From contig CM057828.1 in NCBI GenBank assembly GCA_030068075.1, positions 111,961,699 to 112,025,698 on the forward strand: a DNA stretch of 64,000 bases, given 5' to 3'. Both the position numbers and the translations under genes were made by a program. This document shows, piece after piece, positions 49,356-60,635 of this stretch; position 1 is the first letter of the stretch, and every line of letters begins with the position of its first letter. The notes below the pieces were generated by a model. The model ran no database searches. It worked only from the letters and a program-made list of their open reading frames with translations, and was not told the DNA's origin. Source of the DNA: Paguma larvata (Eukaryota > Chordata > Mammalia > Carnivora > Viverridae).

Positions 49356-49567
49356 TTTTTTTAATTTTTTTTTAATGTTTATTTATTTTTGAGAGACAGA
49401 GCATGAGCAGGAGAAGGGCAGAGAGAGAGGCAGACACAGAATCTGAACAGGCTCCAGGCTCTGAGCCATCAGCACAGAGCCCGATGCGAGGCTCGAACTC
49501 ACAGACCGCAAGATCACGACCCGAGCCAAAGTCGGCCGCCCAACCGACTGAGCCACCCAGGCGCCCC
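49356..49567 (-). mobile_element. CanSINE, young
   Basis: TTTAATGTTTATTTATTTTTG tail side and GAGCCACCCAGGCGCCCC end. TACAATTGCTTTA is repeated exactly at 49343-49355 and 49568-49580. It is the last CanSINE before the SINE-free promoter-proximal region. Confidence 0.96.
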
Positions 49568-50354
49568 TACAATTGCTTTAAAACCCTGATAAAGAACCAA
49601 AAAAAATAGCATAAGAGAAACTGGACTAAAGTCCAGAAACTTTACCATGATCCTCTCCCTCATAGGAGTCAAAACACTCCAAAATAACGTATTTTGCTAG
49701 TGTTGCATTTTGGCTACCAGAAACAACCAGCTCTATTCATATAGTACAGGTCAGATCCTTCTTCTGTCATGCTCTTCTGTTAAACTGTCACACAATTCCA
49801 AACTAATAAAAGATTAAACGAAGGCCAATTTTAAGAAAACGGTTTATGAACACCTTAAAGTCAGCCTGAGTATACCAACAAGTGAAACCTATTTTTCAAA
49901 CAAAAACTAAATGAAGTTTACCACTCAACTGTCTTGTGACAACATGAACACATGGGGATGGAGTGGGTGGGTGGTGGTTGTGGTGGATAGGGAGCATCAA
50001 GTTTTATCTAAAGCAGTAACAATGGCTCCTGATACTACCCAAATATATCCCAATAGCCTGTCCAATTGCTGATACTGGTTAGAAACTTCTCTACTGTGCA
50101 TCATTAATTCTACAAGAGGGCATTAGATGTCCGTGCCACAGGATACTAGGTTAGCTATTTAACATGTAACTACAAACTATACTATTTATAAATTAGGAAA
50201 GATAAAAGAGAAGAAAATTCTTTAAAACTCAACACATTAATGTACGATTTGGCAAATAACCCCTCTAACTTCTAGATTCCTCAATCTTGCTCAGAGTTCC
50301 TCCTCCTCTTGCACGTACTCTTCCTAGATCTGCACTTTCTAAATACATTAAATC

Positions 50355-50475
50355 CATGTTTATTTAAAAATTCAGTTTTCTAGGCTACATCCCAGAAACT
50401 ACTCTGATTCATGGTAATTCAGAGGCAGTTAAGGAACTTGTAGCTTTAAGTCTCTCAGGTGATTCTAGTAAGCGG
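50355..50475 (+). mobile_element. MER5A-like hAT remnant
   Basis: CTAGGCTACATCCCAGAAAC, CTCTGATTCATGG and CTCTCAGGTGATTCTAGTAAG follow the MER5A order. Decayed. Confidence 0.5.
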
Positions 50476-50729
50476 CCAAAATTTGGGGGAAATCATCCTT
50501 ACAGCTATCCTAAAAATCTTAAACTGCAAAGTCCTGGGTACCAGCAGGTACCAGGTAGAACTGCCCTGCAGCTCCCCCAATGTAGCTCTCATTTGCCAGG
50601 CTCCTCAGTAGGCAACTAAAATATCTAGTATTTTCCTTCCTAACTCTAAAGAAAGCAGCAGCTTGAGACCTACAATGGCTAATCTGCCACTAACTTAGTG
50701 ACAGGAATAAGAGTAAACCTAATCATTTA

Positions 50730-50905
50730 GGGTGTCACAGTCCAGGCACGTACCTAAAAGTTTTAAAGTATTTTAGACACATAATTGCCACAACAATCCT
50801 AAGGGAATGGACACAAAAATTCAGAATATGTAGTATGCCTAACATCGTCGACTAGCTACAAGTATCAGAGCCTAGACTTAAACACTAATCTAACTGAAAG
50901 AAGAC
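50730..50905 (-). mobile_element. Possible MIR remnant
   Basis: ATAATTGCCACAACAATCCTA..AATTCAGAATATG..CTAGCTACAAGTATCAGAGCC follows the reversed MIR core. Decayed. Confidence 0.45.
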
Positions 50906-51427
50906 TTCAATCTATTAGGTAAGGATAAGTGGTAAGTACTAATATTCTCTACGAACTAAAGAAGTATTTCTAATCAGTCCTCTGAGACTGATACTATCAA
51001 CACCATGTGTCCACTGAATCCACTACACAAATCTTAAATACAAGCCCCCAAAAAAGGCTATAACAGAATATGGACTATGAAACCATTTTAATAAAAATTC
51101 TGGAAAAGCTATTTGTGGAATCCTTTGGATATTTCGGGACATAAGAATGTGTAGTGTGAAAACTGATTTACTCCAAGTGACAGCTTTTAAGGCAATTTTA
51201 TTTCCCCCCATTCTCTGCATTCCTTTATTCTTCTATCACAGATGTGTCCTAACAGAGAAAACTTTTAGTACAGGAGCACTATATGGCTCAAGGATTAACT
51301 CTAGCCATACCTTGCATTTTACATGGTATTTCAATAATCAGGCATATGATTTATTTCTTTAGAGAAATAGGAATATGTGTGAAGCTAGATATATCAACAG
51401 TGATAATATTTTCCAGAATATGGAGAA

Positions 51428-51740
51428 TCTGTATTGTCCAATTCAGTAGCCACTAATCATATGTGGCACATAAGCATATGAAATGTGGCTAGTCCAAACT
51501 GAAATGTGCTACAAGTGTAAAATACTGGATTTCAAAGACTTCACACAAAAATAAGAATATAAAGAATCTTAATAGTTTTTAAAGTATCAAGTACATGTTA
51601 AGATGATAATATTCTGGACAAATTAGATTATAAAATATACTAAAATTAATTGTACTTTACTTTTACTTCAATAGGACTACTAGAAAACTATACATGGGAT
51701 TTGCATTTGTGCCTCACAATCTTTTTCTACTGGACACTGC
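51428..51740. mobile_element. hAT-type MITE remnant (MER3-like), near full length
   Basis: Left end CTGTATTGTCCAATTCAGTAGC, then AAATGTGGCTAGTCC; right end CTACTGGACACTGCTGCTG is inverted to it. AT-rich spacer. Same family as at 19.0 kb and similar in length. Confidence 0.6.
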
Positions 51741-51749
51741 TGCTGTAGA

Positions 51750-51908
51750 CCCATTACTCACACACAGCCAGCAACAGGGGCACCATGTGGGATCTTGTTA
51801 AAAGACAGACCCTTGGGATCCTTTCCAGAACTGCTTAACTAGAATATGCATTTTAGCAAGATCCCAAGATGATTACTATACACATTCAAGTTTGAGAAGC
51901 ACTGTTCC
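51750..51908 (+). mobile_element. MER5A-like hAT remnant
   Basis: AACAGGGGCACCATGTGGGA, AACTAGAATATGCATTTTAG, CAAGATGATTACTATACAC and CAAGTTTGAGAAGCACTG match the MER5A order through its 3' end. It lies directly beside the MER3-like element. Confidence 0.6.
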
Positions 51909-52619
51909 AGAAAACTGGAATTTCATTTCCCTTAAATTATAATGACAATCCCAATATTAACTGAAATGCTGTAAGGTGTCAGGCACTGTTCTAAGCAATT
52001 GGAATACAAGTTAAAACAAATTCACCCTCTGGAGTATATTCCATAGAAGACAAGCAAAAATAAACTAAAATACACTTAGTTCTGCTATTAACACTTGTTT
52101 TGAAAACAAAAACTTCTCCCAGCACTATTGATAAATCAGAAAATTATCTGAGCATAATAAATCGCCCACTTCTGAGCAGTTTCACCTGTGAAAAAACACT
52201 AACTGCACTCAGCTAAACCAAGCTACACAGGAATTCACAAAGCACACACCCCAAGCATCTGCTGGCTACCTCAGTTCATCTTGTGAGAAGTCTTACCCAC
52301 TCACAATTTGTGTTACAACTTTGCGAGGGTTATTTCATATAACCCTCCTTCCATCACTTCACAGTAACTCACAATATGCAACCCTTTCAAAAGATGTCCA
52401 CTTCCACAAGCTAATTCCAGGTGTTTATCAAGGTAAAGTACCATATGTACTGTAATATTCATGTACTCCTTAACCATTTAATGTTATGCTATGATTGTTA
52501 GGTTTCTATCTTTTTAACGTGCCCCTAAACCACATTTTCCCCATAAGTCCTATGGTGCTATTTAGCATAACATGAGGACTTTCAGGAACACACATGTCAT
52601 GTTATAGCAGAATAACTGT

Positions 52620-53120
52620 AAGTAAGTAACATCAGGTCATGTTAAGTACAAGGAAGGAGCAAAGCAATGAAAAGGATCAACAGTGCTGGGGATGGCTGTT
52701 TCGGAACAACCAGGAACACTAGGGAAGGCCTCTGAGAAGGGGTGCCGTTTAAGCACATGACTGAAGTGAGACTGCACCAGGAGGACATACAAAAAAAGAT
52801 GAACATCCCAGAAAGGAGGAGCATAACATGCAGTACCCTTGAGATAAGAAGGAACTTCTTCCTGTAAGGCCAGAATGGACAGAGAAGCACAAACAAGGGG
52901 GAATAGTCAGTGGTAGGTGAGGAGGCTGAAGAAACACTCACGCCAGATTACACAGAGTATTTATACAGGTCTTGTAAGTAACAGAGTCACTGGAGGGTTT
53001 AGAGCAAGTGATGTGAACTGACTGGCATTTTAGTGGACCATCCTTGACTGTGGGGGGAAATGATTGTGTGAAGCCAAAAGAACACCATTCGGCAGGCTCT
53101 CACAACAGAGTCCTGGTAAG
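52620..53120 (-). mobile_element. Possible L2 remnant, reverse
   Basis: AGGGAAGGCCTCTGAGAAGG, GAGGGTTTAGAGCAAGTGATG and similar phrases resemble reversed L2. The 99-codon open frame here on the minus strand is not protein-like. Confidence 0.45.
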
Positions 53121-54509
53121 AGAAGACAATAGCTAGGAGTATAATGATTGTATTTTAAGTACTGAAAACTGGTTATAACTGCAATCCAAGTGAAGTACTT
53201 AGGTTACTATTAATTAATGAAACTGGAAAGCAAGTCTTTTAGCAACATATGAAACAGGAATAATCCCCATCAGCCTGTTTCACAAAGAATTGTTACGGAA
53301 TGAGATGAGAAACAATATAAAAGTGTTTTCAAAATTATGAAGTAGCACATAAATCATCAAAAGAAAGGAGACTCTTCTTAGGATACTTTTGCAAGACCTA
53401 AATAACCAGTTTAAAAAGATTAACAAATAGTTATCTCCAATACTTAGTACAGAATCCCAGAAGCAGAACAGTCCCACTTATAGAATGTGAGTCCCACTTA
53501 CAGAATCCCTGGTAAAGATGCCACAGCTTGTTGCTACTTCACTCTTTCAAGCATAACAAGATGATAAACTACATACACCACAACTATTCTGTACCACAGA
53601 AGACAAGAAACAGGTACTTAACACAGACAATCTAGAATAATCTAGATTAAGTTTCCTATGAATTATAGACCAAAAATCTTAAGTACGTTATACCAACAAC
53701 TTTAAATACATCTTGCACAACTAAAAGAACATTTTGTTCAATTAAGATGGCCTTTAAAGATCAAAGTGAACCATCCCAAAATATTTTTGATTGTGAAATA
53801 GAAATACCATTATATCATTAACGATACACAAAACCATCTCTTTAAAACAAAAATGTTAAAATGTGATGACTCTAAGACAAATGACATGAATGTGTTCAAA
53901 TACATGCACATGTGTCTAGAGTGCATGTATTTTCTAAACTTAAGTAAAAAATTACTAAAGAATTAAAATATTAAGACTGCTAATCTGCCAACCTTATTCT
54001 GTTTGTCTTGAAATAGATACCAGTTTCCTATGGTCTTTAATTGACCTATGAAAATCCAATGTAAATACACCTACTTTCTTATTATAAAGCATGAATCAAT
54101 AAAAATAGGTAATATTTATCTCCATTTTCACTGGAATAAAGTCCAAATATTAGTAAACTTTAGCTTGTGACATTTCCAAGTTACTTTGAAAATAAGTCTC
54201 AGAATAGGAGGGATTAATTTGAGAAAAATGGCTGCTTCCAAGCAAAAATTTTGGTCTACTTTCACATTAAAACTCTGTACTAACTAGAACACTGATTTGA
54301 TAACTTGGTCTATAACTACACACATATATTGTGCCAATGTCAGTGGCATGGCTTTGATAATGTACTCAATTAGTTATGATGTAAACACAGGGGATGTTGG
54401 GTGAAGGCATTAAAAGGATACAAGCAAATTGACTTTAAATTAATTTGTGCTATAGTAAACACCCACCAAATAAGCTTTCAATATGCTTAAATGTTTCATC
54501 TCTGACAGT

Positions 54510-54690
54510 GTAAACAATTTACCCAGTACAGAGGACCAATTTCTAGAGTCCACTATTCAATGTTACACAAGTAAATTTTCCCTCATTTGTAAAACTGTAA
54601 AAGAGGGATACTATCTGTTCTACCTCCCAAGATCAACATGAGGATCAAATGAAACTGTTATTTTTATAATACTTTCTAGCATTACGAATG
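54510..54690 (+). mobile_element. MIR remnant
   Basis: TTTCCCTCATTTGTAAAACTG, TCTGTTCTACCTCCCAAGAT and AACATGAGGATCAAATGAAAC follow the MIR core on the plus strand. Confidence 0.65.
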
Positions 54691-57600
54691 CAAAGCATTT
54701 CCTTTCTATTCAAAACAAAGTTATCTGAATAACCATAAGGCCATGCTACACAAGTATCAGTCTATCATCCAATAAGAAAAGCTTCAAATGTTACCAGATT
54801 TTAAAAACTACAAAAGCACTAATTATCCCCAATAGTCCCTACTGAACAATTTCTTCAAATGTTATAGTATCCTTCGTTTGAAAATACATTTCTGAATATC
54901 TCCAAATATGGCTAAATGATAAAACAAGATAAAAGCTTTCACTATGCAGCTAAAAACTTTAAAATCTTTAGGAACAATAATTACTAAACCACTAAGGGGA
55001 ACTTTGTACTCAAAGATATTTGAATGATAACTAAAAAGTTATGCGAATTCAATGAAGTCCAACAAATCAGAAAACCAATAAAGATTATTTTGCAAGTAGT
55101 CAATTGAGCAATCTCCCCAAAAAAGAGGTTTCTAAAAAGTATTTCAAATATATCTTATAGTAAGTTTCTTAACAGTTAATTCTGAGAGGAATAATGTGAA
55201 AAATGGGACAACTCTCACAAGCTTGAAGTTTTGTGGAACAGCTTTCCAGAATCCTTGTAAAGACACCTTTCACTCCTAAACTCATCTGTACTATCATCAT
55301 TCTTAAATTTAAAGTTACTTGGTAAAATAATCACTTTAAACTAGTGCTCCAGAAAAACATACTTTAATTACCAAAGTGTTTTCAAAATTCCATGAGTGTA
55401 CAAATTCAACCTGTATTGTATGCTCACACTTTTTAAGGTTTGGATGTCAACTGCACTTTTAAAGCATGTCTAAGCTATAAAAAAAAATCTTAAGATTCTT
55501 GCTTTTGGTTCTTTTTAAACAAAAGGCTGTTTTGCAAATAAATCACAGAATACATAAAAATTAGCTTCATTCACCAAAAATTAATTATACTCTCACAGAA
55601 CTTCCCTTTATTTACAATAAACTACATTCCCTTTAATAAATCCTAAAGGATAAAATTTAAGTTTTTTAACAGTACAAATTATGTTGCAGTCAGTCTTTTA
55701 ACTGAGGATTTCTAGGACTGACAATCCAACTGACGATCCTTCTCAATAACTGCTTTCTTAGTTTTCATTTTCATGATAAATTACTTATAAGTCATTTTAT
55801 ACATTACTTCTGAACTGGCACTTTTCAAGGAAATCCAAGGTGCCATAAAAGAAATCTAATAATTACTGTGAAAAATATGTTGTGATGTGGATAGATGCCA
55901 GTAAAGTCCAATCTTGGAAAAAAACACACATATTTTATAAGTTCCACATATATTTAACTTGTTTTGTAAGCTACAAGTTACAAATAGCATATACATTCTT
56001 ACGTTATTCGTTATTAGATATTTACTAAACTCATTAGAGTTCTTAAAACACTAAAATGATAATACAATTGATATTAAATCAATAAACATAGTAACCTGTT
56101 CTTATGTTAAGTTGATTAAGTTGTTACTTATACATGGGCACAGATAATCCAATTCACTTGTATTTGACTTTGGGTAATGGTTTTGTCTTTAAATAGACAA
56201 ATACCAACCTATCTATATATTTAAAAACTAAAATCTAAAAGGATACAGATGTTTGCAATAAGATTATACTTATACAGTTTGAGAAACTCCATTTCAAACA
56301 CATACCAGCAATCAAGGAAAATACCTGGAGTCAATGTATACTGACAAAATAAGTATTAAATGAGAAAATAACCACTTCACATCTTTAAAAGAAAGAATGA
56401 ACACCAAATCTGCACTCCAAACTTCAGAACAGACCTTTAGTTAAAAGTCTCTAGAGGAAGACAGATAAGCAGCTAAAAACCAAATTAGAGGTGGGGCCTA
56501 ATTCAGCAAATGACTATCAGAAAAATTAAGAAGTTTCTTATAAATGGAAGAATCAGTAAGCAGATGCAAATAAAGAAAACTAAAAGCCTAGAAAAGATAC
56601 CTGGATTTCATACAGGAAATAAAATTAAAATCAAAATGAAGAAAAAAGGAGTATAGAAAAAGCAAGCAGCTAAAACCATCACTAGCTGACAAGAGTCAGT
56701 CTTTCAAACCAATTTCCAGCCCAGAATCACATTTTATCTCTACTTCCAGGAATACCACACAATTGTTGCCCCATGTTTGTTCAATAACAGAATGGTCTTG
56801 GGATTATTTTATCTATAAAGGAATTATTGGGTATAGTTAACTATGAATGTTTGAAAGCATTTACAGAACTTTCCTAGAGTACTTAAACTGACTTCTTCCT
56901 GGACTTAGAGAGATAGATGATACATTAAACCAGATCACAATCACTAAAAGAGTACCCAAGATACTTATCCATAAGGAGATGAAGTACCACATCCTATTTT
57001 GGTCACAATCACCAAAATTTGAAGGAAAAAAAAAAGCACAGTATAATGCAAACAGTACCTGCCTTCCAAGAGCTAATATTTAAAATGAAATCCACTACAG
57101 AAGAGTGATTGAAAATAGTTATCTTCTCAGACTGTACGTAACACTATATGAAACTAAAAATATCCACGAAATTAAAAATGTTAATAGTTTAAGTAATTTT
57201 GCCATCAACGAACTTTTAACACTTAATAACCAAGCCCACATGCTACTGGTTACTTACAAATAAAAATATAGTTTATCTGCGTAAGTAGCGCAAAACTATA
57301 GCTATGTTCAACAGAACTATATTCACCCCCCATCCAATAACCATCTAAATTCTTCCATGTCAACGCAATCTTCTGACCATTACTAATTTCCTCAACCCAG
57401 GTAACTACGTACAGAGGAGACCCATGTTTCTGAATATCTGATCACACTGTGATCAGTTCTCCAACCTAAGCGGCAAAAAAGAGGACCAGAAGATACAGGA
57501 TATTTTTTTAAAAGTAAGGAAAGTATTAAGATGCTAGCTGACAATCAGAGGCAGAAATCTGACACAAGACACTCCACTGAGTTTCCTTAGAAGCTTCGTA

Positions 57601-58450
57601 AAGCACAACACTTGAATATTTGTATCTCAAACAAGTTACCTATTAAGCAATGAGAAATTTTATAGTGGGGGGAAAAAACACAGATGTTTTCATCACCTTA
57701 GTTAAACTGGTTTCTCAATACATGCTTTAGACATGAAATCTCATTTTTTTGATAAATTCTGGGCAAATAAAATTTGAGAAGTTGAATTTATTTTATTTAC
57801 TTTTTCTTAGCCTCCTACCACAAAAAGCTTAAGATGAGGTAAGGTAATAACTGAAGGGTAACAGCACTATACAAAAGAAATAAGGCAAACTTTTAAAAAG
57901 TTGAATATTTGTATGAACACAGTATAGAAATTACGTTAATAAGACCATGGAGAATACCAAAAATAACATTTTAAGCTTACGACAAAAACCCAAAAGAATT
58001 TTATAATCACAAGTGGTTTTTTAAACCTGTAAACAATCTCAAAAACCCTCCTAAACTTCTAAATTCGTAATTTATCAGTAGGGAACACATTTGAACTCCT
58101 TAGAAAAATAAATTGAGGCAGCAGTAAGAATTTTAATCTGAGTCAAATAATCTGAAATCTTTACTTGAAAAGGTGAAAATTCCTTTCTTGGAAAAATGTT
58201 CTGCATTTCTATCATTAATAAAGCATTTGATAGGTTATATTCATAAAGGCATTGTCTTATTACATGCTGTTGGTCGATCAGCACCTTACTACTACAGTGA
58301 CTTGTTTAGGGTTTAATTGATGGAAATAAAATATTTAGATGATATAACCAAATGGTCATGTCCGCAAGCTGGAAATATCACTATCACTTCTTGTTGAACA
58401 CAGAGCTATTGTTAAATATACGTGGAAGTTTCATTGAAAAAGCTACTCAC

Positions 58451-58646
58451 CACCATCCCTCTCTCTAACTCTGTGAATATGCACATTTTTGGCCTTACTG
58501 TGACCTGTGCTGTCACTATATTTGTTTTCAGGACTATCAGATCTCCGCAACATTTTATTTGGTGGTGAAGGATCTGCGGCGTCTCGCATTTTTTCATGTC
58601 TGTGATCACCACTACTGGGGTGACTCTTCGATGAATACTTAAGTGC
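58451..58646 (-). CDS. WAC: WAC exon 3 (residues 27-91, Ser/Arg-rich region)
   Basis: The 196-nt exon opens [19 protein letters not shown] and ends RERDG plus one base (phase 1). It has acceptor TTTTACAG and donor GTGAGT at 58450. The segment is charged and rich in Ser, Lys, Arg and Asp, with no folded domain, consistent with the disordered N-terminal region of WAC. Its length is not a multiple of three, so skipping would break the frame. Met46 (58589-58587) lies in the exon. I recall a human isoform about 45 residues shorter that starts at this methionine, so transcripts with another first exon could use it. The acceptor tract carries a run of seven G (see findings). Confidence 0.96.
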
Positions 58647-60167
58647 CTGTAAAACATCACCCCCCCAAAAAAAGAGAGAAAGAATTGAAACTTTAAACTT
58701 AAACAATAAACTAAATCAACTTTATCATAAAATTTGGTGTATTAACTTCAGTTTCATGAACTTTTACCAATAAAATTGAAATTTCCATTTTCAATTCTGC
58801 CTCTAAGTTATTCAGACAAGACCTAAATGCCCCAGAGTTAATATAAGGCTCCTCTTCAAAAAAGAAAACAAAAACCACTTCATCAAATATACTGTAAACA
58901 CAAAAAAATCAAACACCTGGTACATTAATTCCATAAGTGTTTTTGCAAATTACAAAGTTTAACCCAAAGTAGAAACTAATGTCCTAGTTTCATCTTGTGT
59001 AGCACAATCTTGTGTTCTAAAACTGATATGCATAAATAAGCAGAAGCATGTTTCTGCAAACCTACAAAAAAAAAAGAAAGCATCAAGTTCTCCAACTTTT
59101 TGATTCAAATAAAACATTTCAGATCTAACTTATCTACTTTTGCAAGTGTGGAAAATAATTTTGAAGTATAAAAATATTGGTCCATACTTCCTATTTCCTA
59201 ACATAACTTAATGGAACTCCCTCAGTTTTATTCTAACACACGTTTAAGACAACCGTAATTACCAGACTTTCACAATGTGTAATTAGAATGTTTCAGAGGA
59301 GCAGATTCAACAGAGTTTAATCTCTTGACTATCCAAAGGTAATGAACAACGATTTTACACTTCAAGGGACCTAACTAAGGCTTTTAACTTGAGCTTTAAC
59401 AACTCCTGCTAGCCAGTAACAGAAGTAGCAGCTTAGAAACCCCTTTAAGCGATTAAATGTACAAAGTAAAAAGTGTCATGACTTCTGGTGTCATCTGGTA
59501 GTTACCAACCCTTTATGAAATTTTCCCCCCTCAAAACAGGGGCCCGCATGCATTATAATTTTTAATAACTTGACATGCAGAAGCCGCAGTAACAAATACC
59601 CAAGTATCTAAAGATTTCAATTCTTACAAAGAGGAAAACACTATCTTTCACTCGTAAGGCAATTCCTTGCGCCAAAACCATTCAAACGGGGAAGGGAGAG
59701 TTTAGGACACACATAAGAACTGCAAATCAGTCATTTCTTCCTAGGCCTTCCTAATTTAAATATCATTACGTTAACTTTTAGTTCTCAAGTACAACAAATA
59801 AATATTGCTCTGAAGTCACCTATCACCTCATTCCATCGATTCCTTCGCATTGAAATAATCGAGTCAGGTCCTTCCTGGCTAGGAATATTTTTCCCTCTCC
59901 CTCCCCCCCCCCAAAAAAAAATAAAGAAAAAAAAAAGAAAAAACCGACCCTGAACTTCCTCCAATCACCTGTCAAAATAAGTCACTAAACGTTGTTGGAG
60001 ACCGCTAATAGAACCAAACACAAATTTTAAGGGGACCCGCGGTGCTAGTTTCAGATTTGTTGCACCGAAGGGCCTGTAGCGACTTCTGAAGCCTGCGCTC
60101 GAGTAGCAGTTCCTCCCTTCCCCCTCCGTCCCCCCACCCACCCCTCCACCCCGGCCTCGTCTGGTAC
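58647..60167 (-). other. WAC intron 2
   Basis: 1.5 kb, GTACCA...TTTTACAG. The gene-proximal part is still CpG-island shore and then becomes AT-rich. It contains mononucleotide runs (C run near 59905, A runs near 59915-59940). No interspersed repeat, RNA gene or other exon was recognised. Confidence 0.85.
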
Positions 60168-60204
60168 CTGGTAAGGCTGCGAGTCCCCCCTCCGGTCGTG
60201 ACAG
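60168..60204 (-). CDS. WAC: WAC exon 2 (residues 14-26)
   Basis: This is a 37-nt micro-exon reading CHDRRGDSQPYQ after completing Gly14. The acceptor is TTTTTCAG (AG at 60206-60205) and the donor is GTACCA from 60167. It ends in phase 0. The frame of exon 2 is also open upstream through much of intron 1, which leaves room for an alternative N-terminus (see findings). The residues are the conserved basic N-terminal segment of WAC; no known domain falls in this exon. Confidence 0.95.
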
Positions 60205-60594
60205 CTGAAAAACAGGAAGAGAGACGGCGATATGAGACACCTCGGGCGGGGAGGAAGAAAATGGGTGCCCCCCCCAGCGCCCCTCCCCGCGGGAGACCTA
60301 CCAAACGTACCGGCAATGAGCGCGCACACACACACATACATTCTCACACACGGCTGAAAGGCGGTAACGAGGGCGAAACGCCGCGAACCCGGCCCTCCGC
60401 TGCCTCCACACTCACTCAGTCCTCGCCTGCTCGCGCGGCTGCTCCTCCTCCCCAGCCCGATCCGGATCAGGGTTAACAACAAAAATGGCGGCTCGGCCAG
60501 CACCAGATAAGGAGGAACAGCCCCCCCTCCCCGCGCCGCCGCCACCGCCCCCCGCCCGCGCTGCGGCCCGGCCCGAAACGAAAAGACAATTTAC
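60205..60594 (-). other. WAC intron 1
   Basis: 390 nt, GTAAAT...TTTTTCAG, entirely inside the CpG island. It holds the YY1-like site, a CA-rich stretch at 60325-60356 and GC-rich sequence. On the minus strand the frame of exon 2 stays open upstream to an ATG at 60341 and further. No repeat element was recognised. Confidence 0.9.
60482..60492 (+). promoter_or_regulatory. YY1 consensus site in WAC intron 1
   Basis: The plus strand reads AAAATGGCGGC after a short A run, an 11/11 match to the YY1 motif AANATGGCGGC. In promoters this oriented motif usually sits just downstream of a transcription start and on the same strand. Here it lies on the strand opposite to WAC, about 140 bp downstream of the WAC start codon, in intron 1. 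It may mark an antisense start or act on WAC as an intronic element. Confidence 0.55.
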
Positions 60595-60635
60595 CCATCA
60601 CTGAGTCTCTGCTGTTTCCTCGCATACATTACCAT
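60595..60635 (-). CDS. WAC: WAC exon 1, coding part (start codon)
   Basis: The start ATG is at 60635-60633 and the exon reads MVMYARKQQRLSD plus two bases of Gly14, then the donor GTAAAT at 60594. It ends in phase 2 (GG) and joins the C that opens exon 2 to make GGC. The first ATG has T at -3, a weak initiation context. The third codon is also ATG and has G at -3, so initiation at Met3 is possible. Reading on into intron 1 meets TAA directly after the junction. The 5'UTR extends upstream into the CpG island; its start cannot be fixed from sequence. Confidence 0.95.

Larger units (their letters stand above)
12043..58450 (-). other. WAC intron 3 (46.4 kb)
   Basis: This very large intron spans GTGAGT to TTTTTAAG and makes up most of the window. 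It holds every CanSINE copy plus LINE, LTR and DNA-transposon remnants listed separately. The stretch 53.2-58.4 kb contains only AT-rich unique-looking sequence and a MIR remnant near 54.5 kb; I see no further feature there. No other gene or processed pseudogene with a convincing reading frame was found inside it. Confidence 0.9.
1..60635 (-). other. WAC: WAC gene, 5' half (exons 1-7 of a longer gene)
   Basis: Seven minus-strand exons concatenate to one open frame starting MVMYARKQQRLSDG and running to QKTERK, which I recognise as the N-terminal half of WAC. Intron sizes are about 390, 1521, 46408, 4971, 550 and 4265 nt; the seventh intron runs off the window at base 1. Family knowledge: WAC is a nuclear adaptor of roughly 647 residues in human. 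Its WW domain binds the RNA polymerase II C-terminal domain, and its C-terminal coiled coil binds RNF20/RNF40 for histone H2B ubiquitination. It also has reported roles in mTORC1 and mitotic control, and human haploinsufficiency causes DeSanto-Shinawi syndrome. The coiled-coil half is outside this window. No frameshift or stop was seen in any exon, so this is the intact gene and not a processed pseudogene. Confidence 0.97.

Noticed and set aside
12435..49567. tRNA-like boxes (GGTGGCTCAGT..GAGTTCGAGCCCC)
   Set aside because: These are the internal promoter boxes of tRNA-Lys-derived SINEs. None folds as a complete tRNA with an acceptor stem, so no tRNA gene is called.
58647..58670. G7 run as part of a G-quadruplex
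   Set aside because: There is only one G run; a quadruplex needs four within a short distance.
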